A stretch of 64,000 nucleotides of DNA from JBFLYC01 sp040756735 (lineage in GTDB: Bacteria; Bacillota; DSM-16504; Desulfitibacterales; Desulfitibacteraceae). A model generated the notes under the pieces. That model did no database searches. It had not been told where the DNA came from and saw only the letters and a list, made by a program, of their open reading frames with translations. The translations under genes were made by a program, and so were the position numbers. Below are positions 41,340 through 50,019 of this stretch, one piece after another; the stretch's first letter is position 1, and each line of letters opens with the position of its first letter. The stretch is taken from assembly GCA_040756735.1 (NCBI GenBank), contig JBFLYC010000008.1, positions 1 to 64,000 of the forward strand. Direction: 5' to 3'.

Positions 41340-42412
41340 TGGCTGAAGCTCTATTGGAAGCAAGAAACCTTATGTGGAAAATACAAAACAAAACCATTAT
41401 AGATGTAGATACCTTTAGGGTATTTCCAGGGGACCATGCAGCGCTAATCGGCCCAAACGGGTCAGGCAAAAGCAGCTTGATTAAAATACTGGCTTTCTTG
41501 CAGCAGCCTACTTCAGGTCAAGTGAATTTTAGAGCAGATGATAATAAAAGGTCAATTATTGAAAAACGAAGAAGCATGGCAGTAATTTTTCAGGAGCCGC
41601 TTCTTTTAAATATGACGGTTTATGACAATGTGGCTTATGGCTTAAAGATTCGCAACATGCGCCAAAACCTACAGCAGAGGGTTGAATACTGGTTGGAGAA
41701 GTTAAATATTAGTCACCTTCGCAAACGATTTCCGAAGAATCTGTCTGGCGGCGAAGCCCAAAGGGTTAGCATTGCCAGGGCTATGGCTCTGGAACCGGAA
41801 ATACTGTTCCTTGACGAACCCTTTACTGCCCTTGACGCGCCTACCAAGGCTCAAATGCTGGAAGACCTGTCCCTGCTCATCAAGCAGAGTACAATGACAA
41901 GTATTTTTATTACCCATGATTTTGCAGAGATTCCTTTTTTGGCTGATAAGGTCTTTGTTATGTCCCAGGGGAGAATAGTCCAGGAAGGTTCTGTGGAAGA
42001 AGTATTCTACAGACCTGCAACAGAGGAAGTAGCAGACCTGGTTGGGGCCGACAATCAGTACGAGGCTATTCTCATGGATAGTTGCGGTGAATTCTGTACT
42101 ATACAGCTTCCAAAGCTGCACAAAATCATCTGCAAGAAGGACAATAACCAGGTGTGCTATACGCCGGGCAAAAAGTATAAAGCTTACATCCGCTCAGATG
42201 ATGTAGCTTTAGGCATGGAAGAGATGAACACTTTCAGGGGCCGGGTGCAAAGGATATCACCCCATGGGCTGCAGTACAAACTGCAAATAGACTGTGGGTT
42301 TAATATAAGTATAGTAATCAGTAAACAGCAATTTTTGCACGTAAAGCCCTCCATTGGCGGGGAGTTAACTATTAATATTCCCCCTGATATGGTTCACTTA
42401 ATCGAAGTATAA
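41339..42412 (+). CDS. tupC: Tungstate ABC transporter ATPase
   Basis: 357 aa. ABC domain at 1-235: Walker A GPNGSGKSS, Q-loop IFQEPLL, signature LSGGEAQRVSIARAM, Walker B ILFLDEP, and the switch His in FITHD. Residues 240-357 form a C-terminal mop/TOBE-like domain (SPHGLQYKLQIDCGFNISI), as in molybdate transporters, that may sense oxyanion. Overlaps tupB. A terminator follows at 42464. Confidence 0.92.
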   Translation: MAEALLEARNLMWKIQNKTIIDVDTFRVFPGDHAALIGPNGSGKSSLIKILAFLQQPTSGQVNFRADDNKRSIIEKRRSMAVIFQEPLLLNMTVYDNVAYGLKIRNMRQNLQQRVEYWLEKLNISHLRKRFPKNLSGGEAQRVSIARAMALEPEILFLDEPFTALDAPTKAQMLEDLSLLIKQSTMTSIFITHDFAEIPFLADKVFVMSQGRIVQEGSVEEVFYRPATEEVADLVGADNQYEAILMDSCGEFCTIQLPKLHKIICKKDNNQVCYTPGKKYKAYIRSDDVALGMEEMNTFRGRVQRISPHGLQYKLQIDCGFNISIVISKQQFLHVKPSIGGELTINIPPDMVHLIEV

Positions 42413-42463
42413 CTTTTGTCCTTAAGCATTTGGCATAGCCGGCCAAATAAAACCTCATTATTT

Positions 42464-42494
42464 GAAGGTGTTTTAAACAAACGCCTTCTTTTTT
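42464..42494 (+). terminator. Terminator of the tup operon
   Basis: GAAGGTGTTT pairs with AAACGCCTTC (one wobble) around a TAAAC-type loop and is followed by a T-rich run. Confidence 0.8.
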
Positions 42495-42588
42495 ATTTTT
42501 TTTGGTTTTTGGTTTCTTCTTAGCTTGATATGTGGCAAAATAATGAGAGAAGAAAGCATAATAGTGAATATATAAAGCGGGAGATACC

Positions 42589-43770
42589 ATGGAAAATGAT
42601 TTGTTGTCCCAATTAAAAGTTTCCATAGAATTAGGGCGTAAAAAACGTCTTTCAGGCAATGATCTCTTTGCCATGCTGGAAAAGGTCATGCTCCTTGGAT
42701 CTATCAGCAAGGCTGCCGCTGAAATGGGAGTTTCTTATAGATATGCCTGGGGACTGCTAAAGGAAGCTGAAAAGTCCCTTGGAATGACCCTGGTGGAAAA
42801 AAAGATCGGGGGCCACACCGGCGGAGGCGCTTCCCTGACCGCTGATGGTACAAGACTCTTAATGCAGTACAAGTCTTTTAAAGAAGAAGTAGACAGCCAG
42901 CTAAATCGTTTTCTTGTGAATAAGTACAGCAAAAAAGAATTAAAGGGAACAGCAAGGCAAGGGCAAGCACAGATGCTAACTCAGGTTTCCGGGAGGCACT
43001 TGCTTCTTGCAAGTACTGTCGAGCCAGCAGAAACAGGCTTATTAGACATTTTAGAGCAGGCTTTTTACCAGGTTACTGGTATTTTGGTAAGGCATATTGC
43101 CGTGGGTAGCGGGCGTGCCTTGGAGATTGCCAGAGCAGGACGGGTAGACATGGCTCTTACCCATGCTCCTGAATTGGAAGACAGGTTTATGCAGGAGGGC
43201 TGGGGTAAGCTGCGGGTGCCTGTTATGAGAAATGATTATGTTATTGTTGGGCCTGTCTCTGATTCGGCAGGCATTCGAGAATTGGCAGGAAGGTCATCCC
43301 AAAGTTTGACTGCTGCTGATATATTCAGGCAGATTGCTGCTGCAGAAGCAGCATTTGTCAGCAGGGGGGATAATTCAGGGACTCATCTTAGAGAACTACA
43401 AATCTGGGAAGCAGCCGGTGTGAAACCGGAAACCCATTGGTATCATGTATGCCCTGGCGTTGTTGGCAACCTGGGAATTTTGAATTATGCAACGGAAAAG
43501 GGAGCTTATACCTTGGCAGATATGGCGTCCTTTATCATATCCCAACTCAATGAGAAGACCTGCATTATCCTGGAGGGCAGTCAAGATGATGATGACACCA
43601 AAGGTTTAAGAAATATCTTCAGCCTTATAGTGATTAATCCGGAACTTGTAGCTGGAATGGATTATGAAGGCGCTTTGGCCTTTGCTGACTGGCTGCAGGG
43701 AAAAAGCTGCAGAAGCATTCTGCAAAACTTTGGAAGAGAAAAATATGGGAGACCCCTGTTTACTGTATAA
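42589..43770 (+). CDS. ModE-type HTH fused to a tungstate-binding (TupA-like) domain
   Basis: 393 aa. Residues 1-115 are a ModE/LysR-like winged helix (MLEKVMLLGSISKAAAEMGV, SYRYAWGLLKEAEKSLG, KIGGHTGGGASLTADGTRLL). Residues 140-393 are homologous to the TupA protein encoded upstream: LLASTVEPAETGLLDILEQA, HIAVGSGRALEIARAGRVDM, FVSRGDNSGTHLRELQIWEA and NFGREKYGRPLFTV. No signal peptide, so the binding domain is cytoplasmic. It is probably a one-component tungstate or molybdate sensor controlling uptake or cofactor genes. ATG behind GCGGGAGAT. Confidence 0.88.
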   Translation: MENDLLSQLKVSIELGRKKRLSGNDLFAMLEKVMLLGSISKAAAEMGVSYRYAWGLLKEAEKSLGMTLVEKKIGGHTGGGASLTADGTRLLMQYKSFKEEVDSQLNRFLVNKYSKKELKGTARQGQAQMLTQVSGRHLLLASTVEPAETGLLDILEQAFYQVTGILVRHIAVGSGRALEIARAGRVDMALTHAPELEDRFMQEGWGKLRVPVMRNDYVIVGPVSDSAGIRELAGRSSQSLTAADIFRQIAAAEAAFVSRGDNSGTHLRELQIWEAAGVKPETHWYHVCPGVVGNLGILNYATEKGAYTLADMASFIISQLNEKTCIILEGSQDDDDTKGLRNIFSLIVINPELVAGMDYEGALAFADWLQGKSCRSILQNFGREKYGRPLFTV

Positions 43771-43956
43771 GCATATCAACAGTACTGCTCAATTTTTTTG
43801 CTGATTTTTTTGACCTTAAAAATAAACTAGAAATAAACTTGTTCCCAACATGCAATTAACTTATTGCAATATCCCTTCAAAATGTTATAAAATTAGTTCT
43901 AATTAGACTTTGTAAAGTTTGATTAATTTAATAAGAGTGGGTGGGAACAAGGGAAA

Positions 43957-45138
43957 ATGAAAGAAAAGTTTGCTGGGCGTGTTGATATTTTTAAATCATC
44001 TGAGATTCGTGACATCTTAAAGCTTACAGAACGGCCTGAAGTTATTACCTTTGCCGGTGGTTTACCGGCTCCTGAATTGTTTCCGGTAGAAGAACTCAAC
44101 AGGGCAGCTGATAAAGTGCTTACCGGAGACGGTGCACAAGCTCTCCAGTACAGCTGCACGGAAGGTTATAAGCCTTTAAGAAAGCTTGTTGCAGAAACAA
44201 TGCGGAACAAGGGGGTAAATGTAACCGAGGAAAACATCATCATTACTTCCGGTTCCCAGCAGGGGCTTGATCTAACTGGAAAGGTTTTTATAGATGAGGG
44301 AAACACTATTATATGTGAAAGTCCTACTTATATGGCCGCCATCTATGCCTTCAGCACATATAGGCCGAAGTTCATTGATGTAGCCATGGATGATGACGGG
44401 ATGATCATGGAGGAACTTGCAAAGGCCCTCTCAGCTAATCCAGACGCTAAATTTATCTATATAAGTCCGGACTTTCAAAACCCCACAGGCAGGACGCTTT
44501 CTTTAGAAAGACGTAAGCGACTAATAGAGTTAGCCAATGAGTTTGATGTAATAGTGGTTGAGGACAATCCCTACTGCGAGCTGCGTTTTGCCGGGGAGAT
44601 CATGCCTCCGATAAAATCCTTTGACACTGAGGACAGGGTTATTTATAAAGGGACATTTTCAAAGATTGTCAGCCCTGGATTAAGAATTGGCTGGATCTGC
44701 GGCTGCCCGGAAATAATTGAGAAGTATTCATTGTTTAAACAGGGCTCGGACCTGCATACCAATACCTTGTCTCAAATGATGGTGGCAGAGCTTGTCCAGG
44801 GGTTTGACCTGGATGGGCATATTAACAAAATCAGGGAAGTCTACGGGAGAAGACGCAACCTGATGCTGAAATCCATGGAGGCTGAGTTTCCTGATTGTGT
44901 AACATATACCCGTCCTGAAGGAGGCATTTTTATCTGGGCAACATTGCCTGCTCATATCAATGCCAGGGAACTGTTGAAAAAATGTCTGGATAATAATGTA
45001 GCTTTTGTCCCAGGCGAAGTCTTCTTTCCCAATGGAGGCAATGGGAACACCATGCGTTTGAATTATTCCAGCATGCCTGAAAGCCTGATAGAAGAGGGTA
45101 TAGCAAGGATGGGAAAAGTATTGAGGAGGGAAATTTAG
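43957..45138 (+). CDS. PLP-dependent aminotransferase class I/II (LysN/ARO8-like)
   Basis: 393 aa, ATG after GGGTGGG. Fold type I features: VITFAGGLPAPELFPVEEL, SGSQQGLDLTGKVF, DFQNPTGRTLS, and the PLP lysine in YKGTFSKIVSPGLRIGW. The family includes 2-aminoadipate and aromatic/branched-chain aminotransferases. IorAB lies 1.4 kb downstream on the same strand. A route of amino acid to 2-oxo acid to acyl-CoA by ferredoxin-dependent oxidation is therefore likely. No HTH domain, so it is not MocR. Confidence 0.9.
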   Translation: MKEKFAGRVDIFKSSEIRDILKLTERPEVITFAGGLPAPELFPVEELNRAADKVLTGDGAQALQYSCTEGYKPLRKLVAETMRNKGVNVTEENIIITSGSQQGLDLTGKVFIDEGNTIICESPTYMAAIYAFSTYRPKFIDVAMDDDGMIMEELAKALSANPDAKFIYISPDFQNPTGRTLSLERRKRLIELANEFDVIVVEDNPYCELRFAGEIMPPIKSFDTEDRVIYKGTFSKIVSPGLRIGWICGCPEIIEKYSLFKQGSDLHTNTLSQMMVAELVQGFDLDGHINKIREVYGRRRNLMLKSMEAEFPDCVTYTRPEGGIFIWATLPAHINARELLKKCLDNNVAFVPGEVFFPNGGNGNTMRLNYSSMPESLIEEGIARMGKVLRREI

Positions 45139-45140
45139 TT

Positions 45141-45632
45141 ATTAATTCAGCCTTATTAGTAACTAATACAATCAACAAGTATTTCAATGCTTTGGGCAGC
45201 TGTTTCCTGGGGACCCGCAGCCGGCCGGTGGTCAGGGCTATTCATGATAAACTGGAACTGGCACGCAAGGCGGGTAATCCAATTGTTTTTATTAAAGATG
45301 CTGTAAATGAACCCCAGACCAAAAAAGAAAAATTCAACAACACTTTTTTGGAAGAATTGTCCCCCCTTAAAAAAGAGATAGTAATATTAATGAGACGGCC
45401 CAATGCTTTTTCAGGAACACCCCTGATGGATATTTTGACTGAAAAACGAATCAATGAACTAGTCATTGTAGGCGCTCATACCAACACATCTGTTTTTTTT
45501 ACTGCCATTGAGGCCAAGTGGCGGGGGTTTAGCGTAATTATTCTTGAAGATTGTGTTATTTCTGATGACAAAGTCGCCCATGCCGTTTTTATGAATGAAA
45601 TGGCTAAAAAACATGGAATTGAAGTGTTTTAA
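45141..45632 (+). CDS. Isochorismatase-fold protein lacking all catalytic residues
   Basis: The frame is homologous from about 45138 (VINSALLVTNTINKYFNALG) and ends at 45632. The only standard start is TTG 45192, inside the conserved core and without a site, whereas GAGGAGGG at 45123-45130 is ideally spaced for an ATT codon at 45141. The triad is lost: Asp becomes Asn (VTNTINKYF), Lys becomes Arg (LMRRPNAFSGTP) and Cys becomes Ser (GAHTNTSVFFTAIEA). It is either a pseudoenzyme using a rare start or a decaying gene. The frame is otherwise intact to EVF. It overlaps the aminotransferase end region. Confidence 0.6.
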   Translation: MNSALLVTNTINKYFNALGSCFLGTRSRPVVRAIHDKLELARKAGNPIVFIKDAVNEPQTKKEKFNNTFLEELSPLKKEIVILMRRPNAFSGTPLMDILTEKRINELVIVGAHTNTSVFFTAIEAKWRGFSVIILEDCVISDDKVAHAVFMNEMAKKHGIEVF

Positions 45633-45647
45633 AGGCGGTGGCTCCAA

Positions 45648-46265
45648 ATGCTTACTCTTACAGGCGAAAGGGTTATTCCCAAGTTAATGAAACCAAGAAA
45701 CGGGCTGTTAATGGAACATATTGCCCGCTATGAATTTGCAGGCAGGTTCGTCTGGGGAAGGGTTCTTGATATTGCATGCGGTGTGGGCTATGGCTGTGAA
45801 GTACTTTTAAAAGGCCAAAACAGGTGGGTTATCAAGGAGGTAACAGGGGTCGACATTGATCGGCAGTCTATTGATTATGCCAGGGAGCATTATAATTTTC
45901 CTAAAGCAAGTTTTTTAGTGGAAAATGCCATTGACAGATCCCTGCCGGAAAAACTTGGAAGCTTTGACTGCATTATTAGTTTTGAAACAATTGAGCATCT
46001 TGAAGATGATATGGGGTTTCTGCAAAACCTGCAAAAGCTGTTGTCCCCTGGGGGATTGCTGGTGATATCCACGCCACTGGGAAGGGGCAGGGGAAAACCT
46101 TGTAATGAACCCTATCATTTTCACCAGTATACCCTTGATGAATTTACAAAGATGCTGGATAGATACTTTACGCAAACTGATATCTATTTGCAAAGAGACG
46201 TAATCATTGAAAAACCAATAGCAAAGAAGAAATACTATTTAGCGGTAGCTCTTTGCAGACACTAA
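45648..46265 (+). CDS. SAM-dependent class I methyltransferase
   Basis: 205 aa, ATG behind AAAGGCGG. Motif I is VLDIACGVGYGCEVLLKG (about 38-55). Acidic loop VTGVDIDRQSIDYAREH follows, then FDCIISFETIEHLEDD and LSPGGLLVISTP, as in type 11/UbiE-like methyltransferases. Substrate unknown. It begins 15 bp after the dead isochorismatase and probably shares its transcript. Confidence 0.88.
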   Translation: MLTLTGERVIPKLMKPRNGLLMEHIARYEFAGRFVWGRVLDIACGVGYGCEVLLKGQNRWVIKEVTGVDIDRQSIDYAREHYNFPKASFLVENAIDRSLPEKLGSFDCIISFETIEHLEDDMGFLQNLQKLLSPGGLLVISTPLGRGRGKPCNEPYHFHQYTLDEFTKMLDRYFTQTDIYLQRDVIIEKPIAKKKYYLAVALCRH

Positions 46266-46286
46266 CTTATCATAAAGAGTCCATAG

Positions 46287-46312
46287 GGACTATTCCCATT
46301 GAAGAATAGTCC
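46287..46312 (+). terminator. Possible weak terminator after the methyltransferase
   Basis: GGACTATTC/GAATAGTCC form a 9-bp stem with an 8-base loop, followed by TTTATTAATTTT. The T-run is broken, so termination may be partial. Confidence 0.5.
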
Positions 46313-46543
46313 TTTATTAATTTTAAAGATTTTTTACTAATATTTTGCCCGCCAAAAGTGTAGAAAAAAATAAAAATGCCATGTAAGATACTTTTGGAGC
46401 AAATAGAGGATTTAGAGCGCCTGAAGTCGAAGAATAACAATTGTTTGTGATAAAAGACAGTGTAGCGCTGATTACAGAACTGTGATTTGTCGTTAATAAA
46501 TGTAACAGACAACTCAGTTGTATAGATGAAGGAGGAAAAATCT

Positions 46544-48277
46544 ATGAAGAAACTGTTGTCAGGGAATGAGGCAATAGCAAGGGGAGCATATGAAGCAGGC
46601 GTAAAATTTGCTGCTGCCTATCCCGGTACACCCAGTACGGAGATACTGGAAAACATTGCACAATACGACAGGATTGAAGCCCAGTGGGCTCCTAATGAGA
46701 AGGTAGCCCTAGAGGTTGCTTTAGGAGCTTCTATCGGCGGCGCCAGGGCTTTGGCGGCTATGAAGCATGTAGGGGTCAATGTTGCGGCAGATCCACTGAT
46801 GTCCCTAACTTATACAGGAGTCAACGGGGGCTTTGTGCTTGTGGCGGCAGATGACCCTGGTATGCATAGTTCCCAGAATGAACAGGACAGCCGCTACTGG
46901 GGGCTTTTTGCCAAGATACCGGTAATAGAACCCGGTGACAGCCAGGAAGCTAAAGATTATTTAAAATATGCCTTTGAAGTCAGTGAAAAATTTGATACTC
47001 CTGTAATTTTGCGCTCAAACACAAGAATATCCCATTCAAAATCTGTTGTGGAATTAGCAGAACCACAGGAAATGGCGGTCAAAGACTATGAAAAGATTCC
47101 TGAGAAGTATGTCATCCTTCCCAGGCACGCAAGAATGAGGCATACTGTGGTAGAGGCCAGGAGAAAAGCCCTGGAAGAGTTTGCCGGGCAGACCTGGCTT
47201 AACCGTATTGAGTGGGGTGACAAGGACCTGGGTATTATTACAAGCAGTGTCAATTACCAGTATGTTAAAGAAGTATACCCAACTGCATCAATATTAAAGC
47301 TGGGTTTAGCCTGGCCATTAAATGAAGAATTAATTAAAGGTTTTGCGGCTGAGGTTGACAGGTTGATAGTGGTTGAGGAGCTAGAGCCTATTTTTGAAAC
47401 TCAGATCAAGGCAATGGGTATCAGCCTCGAAGGTAAAAGCATCATACCCAGAGAGGGCGAATTTGATCAGGATATAATGGCCAAGGCCCTGCTGAGCAGG
47501 GAAATTAAGGATGGCCTGCAGTCCAAACAGCAGCTGCCGGTTAGGCCGCCAATTCTGTGTCCCGGATGTCCCCACAGGGGAACCTTCTATGTGCTGACAA
47601 AAATGAAATTAACAGTAACAGGGGATATCGGCTGCTACACCCTTGGAGCAGCGCCGCCCTTTAACAGGATAGATACTACAATATGTATGGGGGCAAGTGT
47701 CGGCGCCTTGTTTGGCATTGAGAAAGCTCATCCCGAGCTTGTTGAGAAAAGTGTAGGAGTAATTGGAGATTCTACTTTCTTTCATTCAGGAATAACCGGT
47801 TTATTGGATATGGTTTATAACGGGTCCACAGCAACACTTTTAATCCTGGACAACAGTACCACTGCCATGACCGGTCACCAGCAGCACCCAGGTACGGGTA
47901 AAACCCTAAAGGGTAAAGAAGCCCCTCAAATCATGCCTGAAGATGTTGTTAGAGGTGTAGGCGTAAATAGGGTAAGAATTGTTGATCCTTTCTCCATCAA
48001 AGAGTTTGAAGAAGTGTTAACAGAAGAGCTTGCTGCCAGGGAAGTGTCTGTGATCATCCTGAGAAGGGAATGTGCCCTGACAAGTAAAGCCAAAAACCCT
48101 GTATATGTGGTAGACCACGAGCAATGCAATGGCTGTAAAATGTGCCTGAAGGTCGGGTGCCCGGCCCTTTCAGTTACTGATAAAAAGTCATCCATTGACC
48201 CCATCTTATGTTTTGGGTGCGGCCTCTGCAGTCAGGTTTGTCCCAAAGAGGCCATAGGAAAGGTTGGTGTTCAGTAA
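46544..48277 (+). CDS. iorA: Indolepyruvate:ferredoxin oxidoreductase alpha subunit
   Basis: 577 aa from ATG 46544 (GAAGGAGG site). The pyruvate-ferredoxin-oxidoreductase-like alpha part is KLLSGNEAIARGAYEAGVKF and AAYPGTPSTEILE. The thiamine diphosphate part is CPGCPHRGTFYVL, GDIGCYTLGAAPPFN and GDSTFFHSGITGL. Two C-terminal [4Fe-4S] motifs are CNGCKMCLKVGCP and CFGCGLCSQVCP. It oxidises aryl pyruvates to aryl-acetyl-CoA, reducing ferredoxin. The stop TAA shares its A with the iorB start (TAATG), so translation is coupled. Confidence 0.95.
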   Translation: MKKLLSGNEAIARGAYEAGVKFAAAYPGTPSTEILENIAQYDRIEAQWAPNEKVALEVALGASIGGARALAAMKHVGVNVAADPLMSLTYTGVNGGFVLVAADDPGMHSSQNEQDSRYWGLFAKIPVIEPGDSQEAKDYLKYAFEVSEKFDTPVILRSNTRISHSKSVVELAEPQEMAVKDYEKIPEKYVILPRHARMRHTVVEARRKALEEFAGQTWLNRIEWGDKDLGIITSSVNYQYVKEVYPTASILKLGLAWPLNEELIKGFAAEVDRLIVVEELEPIFETQIKAMGISLEGKSIIPREGEFDQDIMAKALLSREIKDGLQSKQQLPVRPPILCPGCPHRGTFYVLTKMKLTVTGDIGCYTLGAAPPFNRIDTTICMGASVGALFGIEKAHPELVEKSVGVIGDSTFFHSGITGLLDMVYNGSTATLLILDNSTTAMTGHQQHPGTGKTLKGKEAPQIMPEDVVRGVGVNRVRIVDPFSIKEFEEVLTEELAAREVSVIILRRECALTSKAKNPVYVVDHEQCNGCKMCLKVGCPALSVTDKKSSIDPILCFGCGLCSQVCPKEAIGKVGVQ

Positions 48278-48858
48278 TGAGCGAAGGTAAAGTTACCAGT
48301 ATCTTGATTGTCGGTGTGGGCGGCCAGGGAACCCTGCTTTCCAGCAAGATCTTAGGCCAGGTAGCTATCCAGGAAGGTCTTGATGTTAAAATGTCTGAGG
48401 TGCATGGTATGGCCCAAAGGGGCGGTAGTGTGGTTACCCAGGTTAGATTTGGCCCCAAGGTTTATTCACCGTTAATTGCCAAGCAGGGTGCAGACGTCAT
48501 TCTTACCTTTGAACTCATGGAAGCTTTGCGTTATCTGCCCTTCCTGGCGCCTGGGGGGACAGTGATTGTTAATGAGCAGATGATTCCGCCCATGCCTGTT
48601 ATAGTAGGAGCTGCCAAGTATCCTGATGACCCTGTAAAGGAAATGAGGGAATTAGGTGCAGATGTTATCAACCTTAAAGCATACCAGATTGCCAAAGATT
48701 TAGGCAATGTCAGAGCAGCCAATGTGGTTTTACTTGGCGTCCTAGCCAAGAAACTAGCTTTCAGCAGGGAGACGTGGGAGGAAGCAATTAAAGCAGTCGT
48801 GCCGGAAAGGTTTTTAGATATCAACTTGAAAGCCTTTGAAAGCGGGTACAATTATTAA
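48277..48858 (+). CDS. iorB: Indolepyruvate:ferredoxin oxidoreductase beta subunit
   Basis: 193 aa from ATG 48277; the longer frame from 48208 lies within iorA and has no site. Gamma-domain features of 2-oxoacid oxidoreductases: SILIVGVGGQGTLLSSKILG, EVHGMAQRGGSVVTQVRFG and TFELMEALRYLPFL. It binds the CoA-side domain partner of IorA. A terminator follows the stop by 24 bp. Together with the aminotransferase at 43957 it forms an aromatic amino acid degradation set. Confidence 0.95.
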   Translation: MSEGKVTSILIVGVGGQGTLLSSKILGQVAIQEGLDVKMSEVHGMAQRGGSVVTQVRFGPKVYSPLIAKQGADVILTFELMEALRYLPFLAPGGTVIVNEQMIPPMPVIVGAAKYPDDPVKEMRELGADVINLKAYQIAKDLGNVRAANVVLLGVLAKKLAFSRETWEEAIKAVVPERFLDINLKAFESGYNY

Positions 48859-48881
48859 ACTGCAGGTATACTATGAGAGCA

Positions 48882-48911
48882 AACCCCATCAATGTTTGAT
48901 ACGATGGGGTT
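48882..48911 (+). terminator. Terminator of iorAB
   Basis: AACCCCATC/GATGGGGTT arms with a 12-base loop, followed by CTGTTTGTTG, a modest T-rich tail. Confidence 0.7.
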
Positions 48912-48948
48912 CTGTTTGTTGATAAATAAAATATGAATTTATTTGACT

Positions 48949-48966
48949 TTGTGAATTATTTTACAA
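48949..48966. promoter_or_regulatory. Possible CRP/FNR-type site upstream of the FocA-like gene
   Basis: TTGTGAA-N4-TTTACAA is a good inverted repeat of the CRP/FNR half-site form, 155 bp before the channel gene. FNR-type control of formate/nitrite channels is common, but this assignment is inference from one imperfect match. Confidence 0.3.
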
Positions 48967-49120
48967 TTATGAATATCTTATAAGTGCTAGACTTCACAAG
49001 CACAAATAAGTTATAATTAGTATCATATAAGTGCATGTATTCACAATCTCTATCTTGAAGTTAGTACAAAGTTTCTTTACTTAGCTGTTTAGAGTAACAT
49101 GACAGAAAGGATGAACAGAA

Positions 49121-49996
49121 ATGAACCTTTTTACTCCTGCGGAAATCGCAAAAAATGCCGTAGAAATTGGTGTGAAAAAAGTAAACCTGCCCTTTAACAG
49201 AATGATTGTGTTGGCAGTCCTTGCAGGGGCTTACATCGCCTTTGCAGCAGAAGTGGCAACCATGATTAGCCATGATGCAGCGCCTTATTTGGGTGTAGGA
49301 GTAGCCAGGCTCCTTACCGGAGCAATCTTCAGTGTAGGTTTAATGCTGGTTGTCATCTGTGGAGCTGAGCTGTTTACAGGTAATAATCTTCTAATACTGG
49401 GCGTGATGGAGGGCAAGATTAAAACTCACCAAATGCTGAAAAACTGGGTTTATGTATTTGCCGGGAATTTCGTGGGAGCTTTAATAGTAGTTATTCTCAT
49501 GAATTATTCAGGTTTATGGAAAGCAAATAGTTCTTTACACGGAGTATTTGTTGCTAATGTAGCCGTCAGCAAAATGAACTTGACGTTTACCGAGGCTTTC
49601 GTTAGAGGAGTGCTCTGTAACTGGTTGGTCTGCCTGGCCGTATGGATGGCGTATGCTTCTAAGGATTATACCGGTAAACTAATTGGTATCTTCTTTGTGA
49701 TTACCACCTTTGTTGCCAGCGGCTTTGAGCACTCCATAGCAAACATGTATTTCATCCCAGCGGGTATAATGGCTTTAAATATACCTGGAGTTATGCAGGC
49801 AGGCGGTTTTTCTGCGGAAATTCTTTCACTTATGACAATGAAAGGTTTCCTGATGAAAAATCTGCTGCCCGTGACTTTGGGTAACATTGTTGGTGGAGCT
49901 GTATTTGTTGGCATGGCTTACTGGGTGGCATTTTTGAAAGAGGAAAAGGAAAGAGCCTATGTTTTAGTCCCAGAAGAGGCAAAAGCCAAGGCATAA
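49121..49996 (+). CDS. Formate/nitrite transporter family channel
   Basis: 291 aa with six helices. FNT family features: TPAEIAKNAVEIGVKKVNLP at the start, GVGVARLLTGAIFSVGLMLV, VICGAELFTGNNLL, LCNWLVCLAVWMAYASKD and EHSIANMYFIPAGI. It conducts formate, nitrite or hydrosulfide across the cytoplasmic membrane. Formate is made when formyl-THF from purine or histidine degradation is used for ATP, so formate export would fit this organism (inference). ATG behind AAAGGATG. Confidence 0.9.
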   Translation: MNLFTPAEIAKNAVEIGVKKVNLPFNRMIVLAVLAGAYIAFAAEVATMISHDAAPYLGVGVARLLTGAIFSVGLMLVVICGAELFTGNNLLILGVMEGKIKTHQMLKNWVYVFAGNFVGALIVVILMNYSGLWKANSSLHGVFVANVAVSKMNLTFTEAFVRGVLCNWLVCLAVWMAYASKDYTGKLIGIFFVITTFVASGFEHSIANMYFIPAGIMALNIPGVMQAGGFSAEILSLMTMKGFLMKNLLPVTLGNIVGGAVFVGMAYWVAFLKEEKERAYVLVPEEAKAKA

Positions 49997-50019
49997 CCAG
50001 GGTCTTAAGGTTTTATAAC

